From Ruminococcus sp. (GTDB taxonomy: Bacteria > Bacillota > Clostridia > Oscillospirales > Ruminococcaceae): a stretch of DNA of 39,080 nucleotides. The DNA is taken from assembly GCA_017519145.1 (NCBI GenBank), contig JAFWTA010000029.1:1-39080 (forward strand), read 5' to 3'. The notes below the pieces were generated by a model, which saw only the letters and a program-made list of their open reading frames with translations, had not been told where the DNA came from and made no database searches. A program made the position numbers and the translations under genes. This document shows, in pieces, positions 14,272 through 22,118 of the stretch. Positions within the stretch are counted from its first letter, which is position 1. Each line of letters begins with the position of its first letter.

Positions 14272-15810
14272 ATGAACACAACAGACATCATCATTCTTGG
14301 AACGATAATCGCCTACCTTGTAGGTATGGTACTGGTTGGTATCGGCTTTTCAAGAAAAAACGAAAACGTCGGGGACTTCTACCTGGGCGGACGTAAGCTG
14401 GGACCACTGGTAACTGCCATGAGCGCAGAGGCTTCCGATATGAGCAGCTGGCTCCTTATGGGTCTCCCCGGAGTCGCTTACCTCACAGGCGGAGCTGAGG
14501 CAGGCTGGACCGCTATCGGTCTTGCCGTCGGTACATACCTCAACTGGCTCATCGTCGCAAAAAGGCTGAGAGTTTACAGCCAGCACTGCGGCGCTATCAC
14601 TATCCCCGATTTCTTCTCTCAGCGCTATAAGGACAAGAGCAGGGTGCTCATGGGAGTTTCCGCGCTTATAATCCTCATCTTCTTCGTGCCCTATACCGCT
14701 TCGGGCTTCTCAGCCTGCGGAAAGCTTTTCAGCTCGCTTTTCGGCTGGGACTACCACATTGCTATGATAGTCAGCGCGATCATCATCATCTCCTACACCT
14801 GCACAGGAGGCTTCCTTGCAGCAAGTACCACCGACCTTATCCAGAGTATCGTTATGACTGTGGCACTTATCAGTATCGTCATATTCGGTATCAACTCAGC
14901 AGGGGGCTTCGACAAGGTCATCGACAATGCTGAGTCCATAAAGGGCTACCTCTCACTGAGCCATATCCACAATGTGGAGACAGGCGGCGCTGACAAGTAT
15001 AACGCACTGACCATAGCTTCTCTCCTTGCATGGGGACTCGGCTACTTCGGTATGCCTCATATTCTCCTCCGCTTTATGGCTATCAAGGACAAGAACAAGA
15101 TAAAGACCTCCAGAAGGATAGCTTCCGTATGGGTAGTTATCTCAATGGCTATCGCTATCTTCATCGGATTTATCGGCAACGCCCTCAGCAAGAGCGGCAA
15201 GCTTGAGGCTCTCGACGGAAGCAACTCCGAGAAGGTAATAATCAAGATCTCACAGTATATGAGCGAGCACCACGCAGGACTTGCCGTCATCGCAGGTCTG
15301 GTATTCGCAGGTATCCTCGCCTGCACCATGTCCACCTCTGACTCACAGCTCCTTGCAGCTTCCTCCTCAATGTCGGAGAACATACTCAAGGGCGTATTCA
15401 ATGTGAAGATGAGCGACAAGGTGTCAATGCTCACCGCAAGAATAGTTCTTCTCGTTATCGCAGTTCTCGGCGTAGCCCTTGCATGGGACGCTGACAGCTC
15501 CGTATTCAGAGTAGTTTCATTCGCGTGGGCAGGCTTCGGCGCTACCTTCGGACCCGTTATGCTGACAGCCCTTTTCTGGAAGCGTTCCAACAAGTGGGGC
15601 GCTATGGCAGGACTCGTTGTCGGTGCGGTAATGGTATTCGTATGGAAGTTCGCAATAGCTCCCATGGGCGGCGTACTTGCCATATATGAGCTTCTTCCCG
15701 CATTCGTATGCGCACTGGCTGCAATAATCATCGTATCTCTCGTCACAAAGGCTCCCGATAAGGAGATAACAGCGGAGTACGACGAAGTAACAGCAGGACT
15801 TAATAAGTAA
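14272..15810 (+). CDS. putP: Sodium/proline symporter
   Basis: This 512-residue inner-membrane protein of the sodium:solute symporter family imports proline with sodium. About 12-13 membrane segments are visible. Family landmarks are G-D-F-Y-L-G-G-R near residues 34-41, S-A-E-A-S-D-M-S-S-W near 51-60, G-Y-F-G-M-P-H-I-L-L-R-F-M-A-I near 258-272, and the sodium-site region with S-T-S-D-S-Q-L-L-A-A-S-S near 351-362. The length is close to the E. coli protein (502). AAAGGAG lies 8 bases before the ATG. It has its own promoter and terminator. Another amino acid substrate cannot be fully excluded. Confidence 0.93.
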   Translation: MNTTDIIILGTIIAYLVGMVLVGIGFSRKNENVGDFYLGGRKLGPLVTAMSAEASDMSSWLLMGLPGVAYLTGGAEAGWTAIGLAVGTYLNWLIVAKRLRVYSQHCGAITIPDFFSQRYKDKSRVLMGVSALIILIFFVPYTASGFSACGKLFSSLFGWDYHIAMIVSAIIIISYTCTGGFLAASTTDLIQSIVMTVALISIVIFGINSAGGFDKVIDNAESIKGYLSLSHIHNVETGGADKYNALTIASLLAWGLGYFGMPHILLRFMAIKDKNKIKTSRRIASVWVVISMAIAIFIGFIGNALSKSGKLEALDGSNSEKVIIKISQYMSEHHAGLAVIAGLVFAGILACTMSTSDSQLLAASSSMSENILKGVFNVKMSDKVSMLTARIVLLVIAVLGVALAWDADSSVFRVVSFAWAGFGATFGPVMLTALFWKRSNKWGAMAGLVVGAVMVFVWKFAIAPMGGVLAIYELLPAFVCALAAIIIVSLVTKAPDKEITAEYDEVTAGLNK

Positions 15811-15817
15811 GACTAAA

Positions 15818-15840
15818 GGCGGACAATGTCCGCCTTTTTT
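15818..15840 (+). terminator. Terminator of putP
   Basis: GGCGGAC, loop AAT, GTCCGCC, then TTTTTT. Confidence 0.92.
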
Positions 15841-15856
15841 ATGCCTTGAGAAAACG

Positions 15857-15870
15857 GTGACAAATGTCAC
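15857..15870. promoter_or_regulatory. Palindrome upstream of the lipoprotein gene
   Basis: GTGACA-AA-TGTCAC is a perfect 6-base inverted repeat located 46 bases before the likely -10 box (TGATAGAAT, 15913-15921) of the next gene. It could be a regulator site; none is identified. Confidence 0.35.
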
Positions 15871-15956
15871 TTGATAAATTACAAATAACGCCTTAAACAA
15901 ATCATAAAAACGTGATAGAATAAGAACAAACCAATAACACGAAATGAGGTGTGTTT

Positions 15957-16754
15957 GTGAAAAAAACTTTTAGAAGGTGCAGTCTTATTCTTATAACAGT
16001 GTTAGTACTTGTGTTTACAACGGGGTGCTTCCCGACGAAGGAGGAAACAAAAAGAGGTGAGAAGCTTTGCGAAACAGCGAAAAAAGCTGCTGATGAGTAC
16101 ATAAGCAATAAATACAATGTGATACCAAAGACAGGTAAGGCAGAAAACTATTATGACGACTCTGTGAATTTATTTGAGCCTGCAAAATACTCAAATGCTG
16201 TAAAAGTCAACATGACCGTAGGCGGAAAGGAGGTTTTTGTTCTGGCATTAGTATCATCAGGTGGAATGACAGTCCGCTGTCGTGACAGTTATCAGAGCGA
16301 TAAAATAAAAGCTGCCATGGAAGATTACTTCAGAAACAAGCTCGATGGTGCAGAAGAGGTTTATATTTACGACTTTTGGACACCATTGGATCGTGGGCAC
16401 GTAGATGCCTGTTTCAGCGAGTATTATGACGGAACTAATATCACGGCTTTTATAAGCAGCAATTATGTTATAGGTGCCTTTTACATAAACAAGGACCTCT
16501 CGGACGAAAAGAGATTCGAGGTGTTTGATGAGCTTGAAAACTGCAATATAAGGTATGTTTCATTTAAGTCATGTGAAGCATATGAAACTGCGATGAAAGA
16601 TGAGGATTTTCTTAAAGCAGTAAGGAATGGTATTGATATTGATACATATAGCGAGTATCTTGAGTGCTATGGGAAATACAGTAAAAAATACAGAGAAGGC
16701 AACGAATACAGAGAATACTCCGCAGCATATGCAGAGGAGCAGAACACAGGCTGA
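15957..16754 (+). CDS. Lipoprotein of unknown function
   Basis: The start is the GTG at 15957, eight bases after GAGG; the GTG at 15951 is too close to it. Of 265 residues, 1-23 are a lipoprotein signal with a lipobox ending T-T-G-C (about 21-24), so the mature protein should be anchored on the outer face of the membrane. The remainder is soluble, rich in Lys, Glu and Tyr, with no motif I recognise. It seems to be a single alpha/beta domain (about 35-205) followed by a charged helix. Base composition is more AT-rich than putP. The gene stands alone, between the putP terminator and the next promoter. Confidence 0.8.
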   Translation: MKKTFRRCSLILITVLVLVFTTGCFPTKEETKRGEKLCETAKKAADEYISNKYNVIPKTGKAENYYDDSVNLFEPAKYSNAVKVNMTVGGKEVFVLALVSSGGMTVRCRDSYQSDKIKAAMEDYFRNKLDGAEEVYIYDFWTPLDRGHVDACFSEYYDGTNITAFISSNYVIGAFYINKDLSDEKRFEVFDELENCNIRYVSFKSCEAYETAMKDEDFLKAVRNGIDIDTYSEYLECYGKYSKKYREGNEYREYSAAYAEEQNTG

Positions 16755-16831
16755 AAGCGCTTTGCAGGTGTTAGCCAAGTGTCTGATTGAGTCGGATATT
16801 GTCGGACGAAAAAATAATTGTGAGTACCCTC

Positions 16832-16860
16832 TTGACAAATCGGAACAGATGTTCTATAAT
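16832..16860 (+). promoter_or_regulatory. Promoter with an embedded LexA-like box
   Basis: TTGACA (16832-16837), 17 bases and TATAAT (16855-16860). The spacer holds the palindrome GAACAGATGTTC (16843-16854), which fits the Gram-positive LexA core GAAC-R-N-R-Y-GTTC. A repressor bound there would cover the promoter. The following leader of about 150 bases contains hairpins at 16924-16945 and 16961-16972 and no convincing gene. Confidence 0.75.
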
Positions 16861-17012
16861 ATAATCACAAGGAATAGAACAATAGTTCGCAAAGCTATCT
16901 TAACATTGCCTGCGTTATTTCTGACGCCGTTTCCGCTTGCGGCGTGAAAGCGCAAGGGTGCAGCCTTAGCTGCTTCGTGCTTCTTTATTTCATTTTTAAG
17001 GGGGCAATTTTC

Positions 17013-17225
17013 ATGACAGAACTTATCAGCAACTACACTCACAGCCGCGCGCTGGTCAGACAGCGTATCACCGAGCTCTCACAGCTCCGCAGAAAGCTTC
17101 TCGACTGCGGAGACAGCCGCAGGGCTCAGGAGCTTGACCTTGACAGGCGCATACGCCTGCTCTATGAGGAGCATGGGGAGCTCCAGCAGGTCATCGCACA
17201 CCTTACCTCGTACAGGAGGGGATAA
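17013..17225 (+). CDS. Small coiled-coil protein of unknown function
   Basis: The ATG at 17013 follows AAGGGGG by 8 bases; an upstream in-frame GTG at 16944 would add a Cys/Phe-rich extension without a ribosome site. The 70-residue product is strongly charged and helical, with heptads through about 10-65 (R-Q-R-I-T-E-L-S-Q-L-R-R-K-L-L and R-R-I-R-L-L-Y-E-E-H). I do not recognise the family. The next gene, a sigma region 4 protein, begins 4 bases after its stop, so the two probably act together. It is the first gene behind the promoter with the LexA-like box. Confidence 0.75.
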   Translation: MTELISNYTHSRALVRQRITELSQLRRKLLDCGDSRRAQELDLDRRIRLLYEEHGELQQVIAHLTSYRRG

Positions 17226-17229
17226 GGCT

Positions 17230-17523
17230 GTGGCAAAACGTGATACCTACTCAGACTCATTCACAGGCGAAGCTGACAGAGGCATTAGACTTATCCTCGG
17301 TCTCGATGACGACGAGGACGGGTCAAGGGTACGCCGTGTGATGTTAAAAATTATTAATAATGAGCTTACCCCGAGACAAAAAGAGATAATTATGCTATAC
17401 TATTTCAAGGACATGGACACTGTAACTATCGGAAAAAAGCTTGGAGTGTCTTCTCAGGCGGTCTGCGCTGTCATGTCCCGTGCGAGACTGAAGCTTTACA
17501 GATTCTTGCAGTACTATATTTGA
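17230..17523 (+). CDS. Sigma-70 region 4-like helix-turn-helix protein
   Basis: The start is the GTG at 17230, 9 bases after AGGAGGGG; the longer open frame upstream overlaps the previous gene and lacks a site. The 97-residue product has an acidic N-terminal half. Its C-terminal domain is of sigma-70 region 4 type (about 47-92): L-T-P-R-Q-K-E-I-I-M-L-Y-Y-F followed by I-G-K-K-L-G-V-S-S-Q-A-V as the DNA-recognition helices. Region 2 is missing, so it is not a complete sigma factor. It is probably a DNA-binding regulator of the phage or mobile-element type. The decarboxylase gene starts 10 bases downstream. Confidence 0.85.
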   Translation: MAKRDTYSDSFTGEADRGIRLILGLDDDEDGSRVRRVMLKIINNELTPRQKEIIMLYYFKDMDTVTIGKKLGVSSQAVCAVMSRARLKLYRFLQYYI

Positions 17524-17533
17524 GGTGCTTTTT

Positions 17534-18868
17534 ATGGAAACTCCTGTTTATGACTTTCTTGTTGATTATGCGGAGAAAAACGGTCTCCGCGCACATATGC
17601 CAGGGCATAAGGGCAGGTCGCCCGAAAACAGACTGGCGGAGCTTTTCAGGCTGGATATCACCGAAATCGCAGGTGCGGACAGCCTCTTTGAGGCTGACGG
17701 CATTATCGCCCAAAGCGAGAGGAACACCGCCGCGCTCTACGGCAGCGCTGCCGCTGCCTTTTCCGCAGGCGGCTCCACTCTTTGTATACAGGCTATGCTC
17801 GCCATTATGAAGATGGAGGGAAGACGCATTATCGCTGCCAGAAACGTTCACCGCGCCTTCCTCAATGCTGCTGCGCTGCTGGGACTTGATGTGCAGTGGG
17901 TGCTTCCTCACTACAGCGGCGGTATCCTGTCGGGCGAGCTTGCGCTGCCCGACGTGGAGGCGGCTCTTGCCGCCTCCACTGAGCCAGCCTGCCTCTACGT
18001 TACGTCACCCGACTACACAGGCAGGCTGGCGGATACCGCCGCGCTGGCGGAGTTATGTCACCTTTACGGTGCAAGGCTCATAGTGGATAACGCTCACGGT
18101 GCTCATCTTGCCTTTTTTGAAAAGAATATCCACCCCATAGCTCTGGGAGCCGATCTGTGCTGTGACTCTGCACATAAAATGCTTACTGCTCTTACGGGAG
18201 CGGCTGTGCTGCACACCTCCCGTGAGGAGTATGTGCCGCTGCTGAAGCAGGCAATGAGTCTGTTCGGCTCCACAAGCCCGTCCTATCTTATAATGGCTTC
18301 ACTGGATCTTTGCAACCGATATATCGCCGAGGGCATCCGAGGCGATATCGCCGCGGCGCTGCCGCGGCTGGCGGAGCTGAAAAGCAGCTTCGCGGGAAGG
18401 CTGCTCTTTGCAGAGGGAGACCCCTTTCACATTACGGTCAGAACTGCCGAAAGCGGCTTCTGCGGCACTGAGCTGGCAGATCTTCTTCGCAGCAGCGGCG
18501 TTGAGTGTGAATACGCCGACGATGAACTGCTTGTACTGCTGATGTCTCCTTTTTCCGATGAGTGCGACTTCCGGCGGCTTCGCACCGCGCTGGAAAGCGC
18601 GGTGTCGGGAGCTTCTGTGAGGGAAAAGGTACACCGTGACATCAGGGTGAAGCTCCCGAGGATGGCTTGTGCCATCCGCGAAGCCGCCTTTGCGCCTGCG
18701 GAGGAGATAGCGGTGGAGAAGGCGGAGGGAAGAGTCTGTGCTTCGGTAAAGGTGCCCTGTCCGCCTGCGGTGCCCATAGCGGTCAGCGGAGAGATAATTG
18801 ACAGGGACTGCATGGAGATATTCTGCCAATACGGCATAAAGACCGTGCTTGTTGTCAGGGAGCGATAA
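17534..18868 (+). CDS. Orn/Lys/Arg decarboxylase-family PLP enzyme
   Basis: The 444-residue enzyme is a short, YaaO-like member of the fold type I basic amino acid decarboxylases, which make polyamine precursors or cadaverine from Arg, Orn or Lys. The family mark M-P-G-H-K-G lies at about residues 21-26. Further motifs are G-S-T near 79, D-N-A-H-G-A-H near 184-190 and the PLP lysine in D-S-A-H-K-M-L-T-A near 212-220. The C-terminal third (about 300-444) is the small accessory domain. The start at 17534 is preceded by GAGGTG; the GTG at 17525 is inside that site. It may be transcribed with the sigma-like gene. The substrate cannot be read from the sequence. Confidence 0.9.
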   Translation: METPVYDFLVDYAEKNGLRAHMPGHKGRSPENRLAELFRLDITEIAGADSLFEADGIIAQSERNTAALYGSAAAAFSAGGSTLCIQAMLAIMKMEGRRIIAARNVHRAFLNAAALLGLDVQWVLPHYSGGILSGELALPDVEAALAASTEPACLYVTSPDYTGRLADTAALAELCHLYGARLIVDNAHGAHLAFFEKNIHPIALGADLCCDSAHKMLTALTGAAVLHTSREEYVPLLKQAMSLFGSTSPSYLIMASLDLCNRYIAEGIRGDIAAALPRLAELKSSFAGRLLFAEGDPFHITVRTAESGFCGTELADLLRSSGVECEYADDELLVLLMSPFSDECDFRRLRTALESAVSGASVREKVHRDIRVKLPRMACAIREAAFAPAEEIAVEKAEGRVCASVKVPCPPAVPIAVSGEIIDRDCMEIFCQYGIKTVLVVRER

Positions 18869-18872
18869 GGTA

Positions 18873-18901
18873 TTGCAATTTCAGGGCTTATGTGGTACAA
18901 T
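18873..18901 (+). promoter_or_regulatory. Promoter of the DUF1292 gene
   Basis: TTGCAA (18873-18878), 17 bases and TACAAT (18896-18901) with an extended TG at 18893-18894. Confidence 0.75.
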
Positions 18902-18931
18902 TAGATATATTATTATAGCGGAGGTGCTGTT

Positions 18932-19243
18932 ATGAGCGATATTAACGATAAAGAGCTCGACGAGCTTGAAAACGAAGAGGAGATAGAGAACTACATCACC
19001 CTTACGGACGATGACGGCAACGAGGTCTCATTTGAGATAATCGGCACTGTCGAGTATAAGGACCACCTTTACGGTGTGCTTCTGCCGTGGGACGATGAGG
19101 ACGACGAGGTAGTCATTCTGGAGATAATCCCCGGTGAGACTCCCGACGAGGACGATTTCGTTTCTGTTGACGATGACGAACTTCTCAATGAGGTCTTCGA
19201 GGAGTTCAAGAAGAACTACGACGGCGAATACGAGTTCGAGTAA
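18932..19243 (+). CDS. DUF1292 acidic protein
   Basis: The 103-residue, very acidic protein has the pattern of the Firmicute DUF1292 (YrzB-like) family: I-T-L-T-D-D-D-G-N-E-V-S-F-E near residues 22-35, Y-K-D-H-L-Y-G-V-L-L-P near 42-52 and V-V-I-L-E-I near 62-67. The function is unknown. GGAGGT precedes the ATG. A small CGCAC-AAAA-GTGCG hairpin (19247-19260) follows the stop and may act as a weak terminator. Confidence 0.85.
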   Translation: MSDINDKELDELENEEEIENYITLTDDDGNEVSFEIIGTVEYKDHLYGVLLPWDDEDDEVVILEIIPGETPDEDDFVSVDDDELLNEVFEEFKKNYDGEYEFE

Positions 19244-19299
19244 AAACGCACAAAAGTGCGGAGTTTATACAGAAGCTTTAGCCATAGTATTTCTGATTT

Positions 19300-19350
19300 A
19301 GTTGAAAGTTGAGAGTTGAACACAATAACTATTCACTAATCACTATTCTC
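19300..19350. repeat. Short array of 7-base units
   Basis: AGTTGAA, AGTTGAG, AGTTGAA (19300-19320) belong to the same heptad family as the array at 13975-14095. They are followed by ACTATTC, ACTAATC, ACTATTC, a second heptad type. Confidence 0.65.
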
Positions 19351-19365
19351 TATTTATAATAAAAT

Positions 19366-19395
19366 GCCCCTGAGCGTTTTGTAACACTCAGGGGC
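19366..19395. terminator. Terminator of fbp, probably bidirectional
   Basis: GCCCCTGAG (19366-19374) and CTCAGGGGC (19387-19395) form a 9-base stem, with T-rich sequence on the minus-strand exit. Confidence 0.8.
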
Positions 19396-19402
19396 AAAAT
19401 AT

Positions 19403-21319
19403 TTACTTTATAGTGCCTGCCTTGTAGGCTTCCAGAAGCATACGCAGGTCGTTTATCTTGTCCAGTATCTCCTCGCCCTTGTCAGTGTCGGAGATATTTG
19501 CGCGGCGGTCAAGCTTCTCAACAAGGCGGATAGTGGGGGTATTACCGCTCTCGCCTGCTACAAATGGCTTGTGCTCCGCAAGATTGAGACTGTGCGAGTC
19601 ATAAATAAGAGTATAGCCTGCTATCCCCGTGGTGGACTGGTATGCCTTTGAAATGCCACCGTCAATGACAAAGAGCTTTCCGTCAGCCTTGATGGGACTC
19701 TCGCCGTTCTTTATCTTTACGGGAACGTGACCGTTGATGATATGTCCCTTTTCGGGATCGAGTCCGAAGTGCTCCAGCAGTGACATACATACCTCAGCCT
19801 TCTCGGAAAAGGTGTAGTAGGCGTTGTAGTTCTCGGTGTGGAGAGACTTGTCCTCAAGGAGTGCCCTTTCAAAAAACGCCATCTTGTCCTTGCCGTAAAG
19901 GGGAGACCTTGCGCCGCACCACAGATACCACATGAAATCGCCTGCGTACTCCTTATCCTCGCCGCTGCTGAAATATGCCTGATTTACCAGCTCGCCCAGC
20001 TTGTCCAGAAGAGCCTTTCCCGAGTACCTTTCACCCTTTATTCTGACGCTCTGGAGTCCGCCGTTTTCGTCCATGGGTATACAGCCGTGGAACAGAAGAT
20101 TGTTGTTGCAGGTCTTGTACATTGCACCTTTTGCATATATGAATCGGATGTGCCGCTGAAGCTTCTCGCTGTGTCGGAACGATGCCTTCAGCACCTTCAT
20201 TAGCTCCGCTTCGCCCTCGGTGAGGGACAGGGGAGACTCAGGGGCGACCGTAGGAAAGCTTCTGTCAAGGAGACTGTGTTCCTTGCCGTTTACCATGACC
20301 GTGCCGTTTATGAAGTCAGTCCTGCCGAAAAGGTCGCGGTCGGACATCTCCCACTCGGGATGCTTGGCAATGAGCTGTCCCTCCAGCTTCATCTGAATAA
20401 CGGTTATCGCCTTGTGCATTTTCGCTGCCAGCTTCAGGTCAACAGGGTCGTAGATGTTATCATCGAGGGCGTTGGGCATATAAAGCGCACAGTCGTCGTT
20501 CTCATAGGTCTCTGCCGCAAATACAGCCAGTGCGCGGAGATTGAGTCCGTAGCCGTCCTCAAGTACGTCGAAATTGTTGTACCTCATGGCTATTCGTATG
20601 ACATTGGCTATGAGCACGGAATTTCCCGCAGCTGCTCCCATCCATGAGATATCGTGATTGCCCCACTGTATGTCAACATCGTGCATCTTCATCAGCTCGT
20701 CCAGAATGATGTCCGCACGCGGACCTCTGTCAAAGATGTCACCGATAATGTGGAGCCTGTCGATACATACCGACTGTATAAGCTTGCACAGCGAGATTAT
20801 AAAGGTCTCGGCAATGCCTGTGTCGATTATTGCACTGATTATCTCGTCATAGTAGTAGTCCTTGTTAACGTCATCGGTGACGTTGAGAAGCTCGTCCAGT
20901 ATGTATACCATGTCCTCGGGGATACGCTTTCTGATACGGGAGCGTGTGTACTTTGCCGATACGGTCTCGCATACCAGTATGAGGCGGTAAATGCTCAGCC
21001 GCTTCCATTCGTCGGAAAGCTCGCCGCTGACGGTCAGGCGGCTTATCTCCTTTTCGGGATAGTATATGAGCTCCGCAAGCTTTTCGCGGTCGGCAGCCGA
21101 TACGGTCTTGCCAAGAACAAGGTCTATCTTTATTTTTATCATGCCCGATGCGCTTCTCAGCATATGCAGAAAGGCTTCGTATTCTCCGTGCATATCACTG
21201 AAAAAGTATTCCGTTCCCTTGGGAAGGCTTCTTATTGCCGAGAGATTGATTATCTCGCTGGCAGCGCTCTCTATTGTAGGGTACTCCTTGGCAAGGAGTC
21301 TCAGGTACTTCATGTCCAT
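19403..21319 (-). CDS. fbp: Class III fructose-1,6-bisphosphatase
   Basis: The enzyme hydrolyses fructose 1,6-bisphosphate to fructose 6-phosphate in gluconeogenesis. The chosen start gives 638 residues, close to the Firmicute Fbp (about 640-670). Calcineurin-like metal motifs are clear: S-D-M-H-G-E-Y near residue 41, I-I-G-D-I-F-D-R-G near 191 and W-G-N-H-D near 221. The start at 21319 is preceded by GGAGTG. The longer frame starting at 21352 would begin only a few bases after the -10 box and has no ribosome site. It is transcribed alone from the promoter at 21358-21386. Confidence 0.93.
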   Translation of the reverse strand: MDMKYLRLLAKEYPTIESAASEIINLSAIRSLPKGTEYFFSDMHGEYEAFLHMLRSASGMIKIKIDLVLGKTVSAADREKLAELIYYPEKEISRLTVSGELSDEWKRLSIYRLILVCETVSAKYTRSRIRKRIPEDMVYILDELLNVTDDVNKDYYYDEIISAIIDTGIAETFIISLCKLIQSVCIDRLHIIGDIFDRGPRADIILDELMKMHDVDIQWGNHDISWMGAAAGNSVLIANVIRIAMRYNNFDVLEDGYGLNLRALAVFAAETYENDDCALYMPNALDDNIYDPVDLKLAAKMHKAITVIQMKLEGQLIAKHPEWEMSDRDLFGRTDFINGTVMVNGKEHSLLDRSFPTVAPESPLSLTEGEAELMKVLKASFRHSEKLQRHIRFIYAKGAMYKTCNNNLLFHGCIPMDENGGLQSVRIKGERYSGKALLDKLGELVNQAYFSSGEDKEYAGDFMWYLWCGARSPLYGKDKMAFFERALLEDKSLHTENYNAYYTFSEKAEVCMSLLEHFGLDPEKGHIINGHVPVKIKNGESPIKADGKLFVIDGGISKAYQSTTGIAGYTLIYDSHSLNLAEHKPFVAGESGNTPTIRLVEKLDRRANISDTDKGEEILDKINDLRMLLEAYKAGTIK

Positions 21320-21357
21320 TCTATCACTCCATTCGGGTAAATGTACGTTCATTGTAA

Positions 21358-21386
21358 ATTATACCACAGACAGGGGAGAAAAGCAA
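21358..21386 (-). promoter_or_regulatory. Promoter of fbp
   Basis: On the minus strand, TTGCTT (21381-21386), 17 bases and TATAAT (21358-21363) with an extended TG. Confidence 0.75.
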
Positions 21387-21400
21387 TCTCCGCACATAAT

Positions 21401-21430
21401 AAAAAAGGCGTCTGCCGTATGGCAAACGTC
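21401..21430 (-). terminator. Second terminator hairpin after tRNA-Leu
   Basis: On the minus strand GACGTTTGCC pairs imperfectly with GGCAGACGCC around ATAC and is followed by TTTTTT. It backs up the hairpin at 21451-21479. Confidence 0.6.
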
Positions 21431-21450
21431 TTAGGAGCCGGTATATAAAC

Positions 21451-21479
21451 AAAAAAGCGGTTTAGTTTCCTAAACCGCT
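21451..21479 (-). terminator. Terminator of tRNA-Leu
   Basis: On the minus strand AGCGGTTTAG and CTAAACCGCT form a 10-base stem around GAAA, followed by TTTTTT. It lies 4 bases after the tRNA CCA end. Confidence 0.9.
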
Positions 21480-21482
21480 CCT

Positions 21483-21567
21483 TGGTGCGAGTAATGGGAC
21501 TTGAACCCATACGTCTCTCGACACACGCCCCTCAAACGTGCCTGTCTGCCTATTCCAGCACACTCGC
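21483..21567 (-). tRNA. tRNA-Leu(GAG)
   Basis: An 85-base type II tRNA with encoded CCA. The acceptor stem begins GCGAGTG. The anticodon loop TTGAGGG gives anticodon GAG, a long variable arm is present, and GGTTCAAGTCC forms the T arm. Confidence 0.95.
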
Positions 21568-21586
21568 ATTTCGTGACTGCTTTAAT

Positions 21587-21615
21587 ATTATATCAGATAT
21601 CGAAGCGCTTGTCAA
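21587..21615 (-). promoter_or_regulatory. Consensus promoter of tRNA-Leu
   Basis: On the minus strand, TTGACA (21610-21615), 17 bases and TATAAT (21587-21592). Confidence 0.9.
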
Positions 21616-21676
21616 GCTTTTTTTGAAAAAAATTTCAGATTTTTTTAGTTAACATAAAAAATAATATATTGCCCTA

Positions 21677-21705
21677 TTGACTTTTACTTCCCATTGCTGT
21701 ATAAT
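21677..21705 (+). promoter_or_regulatory. Promoter of tRNA-Thr
   Basis: TTGACT (21677-21682), 17 bases and TATAAT (21700-21705), 15 bases before the tRNA. Confidence 0.88.
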
Positions 21706-21719
21706 ATTATTTGTCGGTT

Positions 21720-21795
21720 GCTGATGTGGCACAGTCGGTAGCGCAACGCCTTGGTAAGGCGTAGGTCGTCGGTTCAAGTCCGATCATCAGCTCCA
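21720..21795 (+). tRNA. tRNA-Thr(GGT)
   Basis: A 76-base tRNA with encoded CCA. GCTGATG pairs with CATCAGC in the acceptor stem, and the anticodon loop TTGGTAA gives GGT (Thr). Conjugative-element genes begin about 320 bases downstream, so its 3' end may be an attachment site, though no second core copy is present in the window. Confidence 0.95.
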
Positions 21796-21825
21796 TAATG
21801 GTGGAACTATTTAGATCCACAAGAA

Positions 21826-21854
21826 AAAACTCCCGAATTTTCGGGAGTTTTTTT
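21826..21854 (+). terminator. Terminator of tRNA-Thr
   Basis: AAAACTCCCGA and TCGGGAGTTTT form an 11-base stem, followed by more T. Confidence 0.9.
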
Positions 21855-22026
21855 GCTTTTGAAAAGACGAGATTTTAAGGTGTAACTGTAGATCCCAAAC
21901 AGTAAAAATACGACTTGAACGCGTCAAAAGGCGTTTTGAGTGCTGATACAAAGGCAGTCAGAAATAAAAGTACGGAAAAGCTCAGAAAATAGCCGAAAAC
22001 CAAATATAGAATTCTTAACCGATTTC

Positions 22027-22077
22027 AAAGCCGATTTTGTTGGTTTCTCACAGAAACCATACAAGGTCGGCTTTTTT
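22027..22077 (+). terminator. Long hairpin terminator before the element's first gene
   Basis: AGCCGATTTTGT-TGGTTTC pairs with GAAACCATACAAGGTCGGCT across about 19 positions with G-U pairs, around TCACA, and is followed by six T. It would shield the element from tRNA-Thr transcription or act as an attenuator for ardC. Confidence 0.85.
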
Positions 22078-22118
22078 GCATATATACATACTTTTATAAT
22101 ACAAGGAGGTCGATAATA

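Noticed and set aside
16627-16947. Plus-strand frame across the end of the lipoprotein gene
   Set aside because: It runs through the next promoter and the LexA-like box and has no start signals.
21483-21795. The two tRNA genes as flanking direct repeats of the element
   Set aside because: They share only the common T-arm sequence; acceptor stems and orientation differ.
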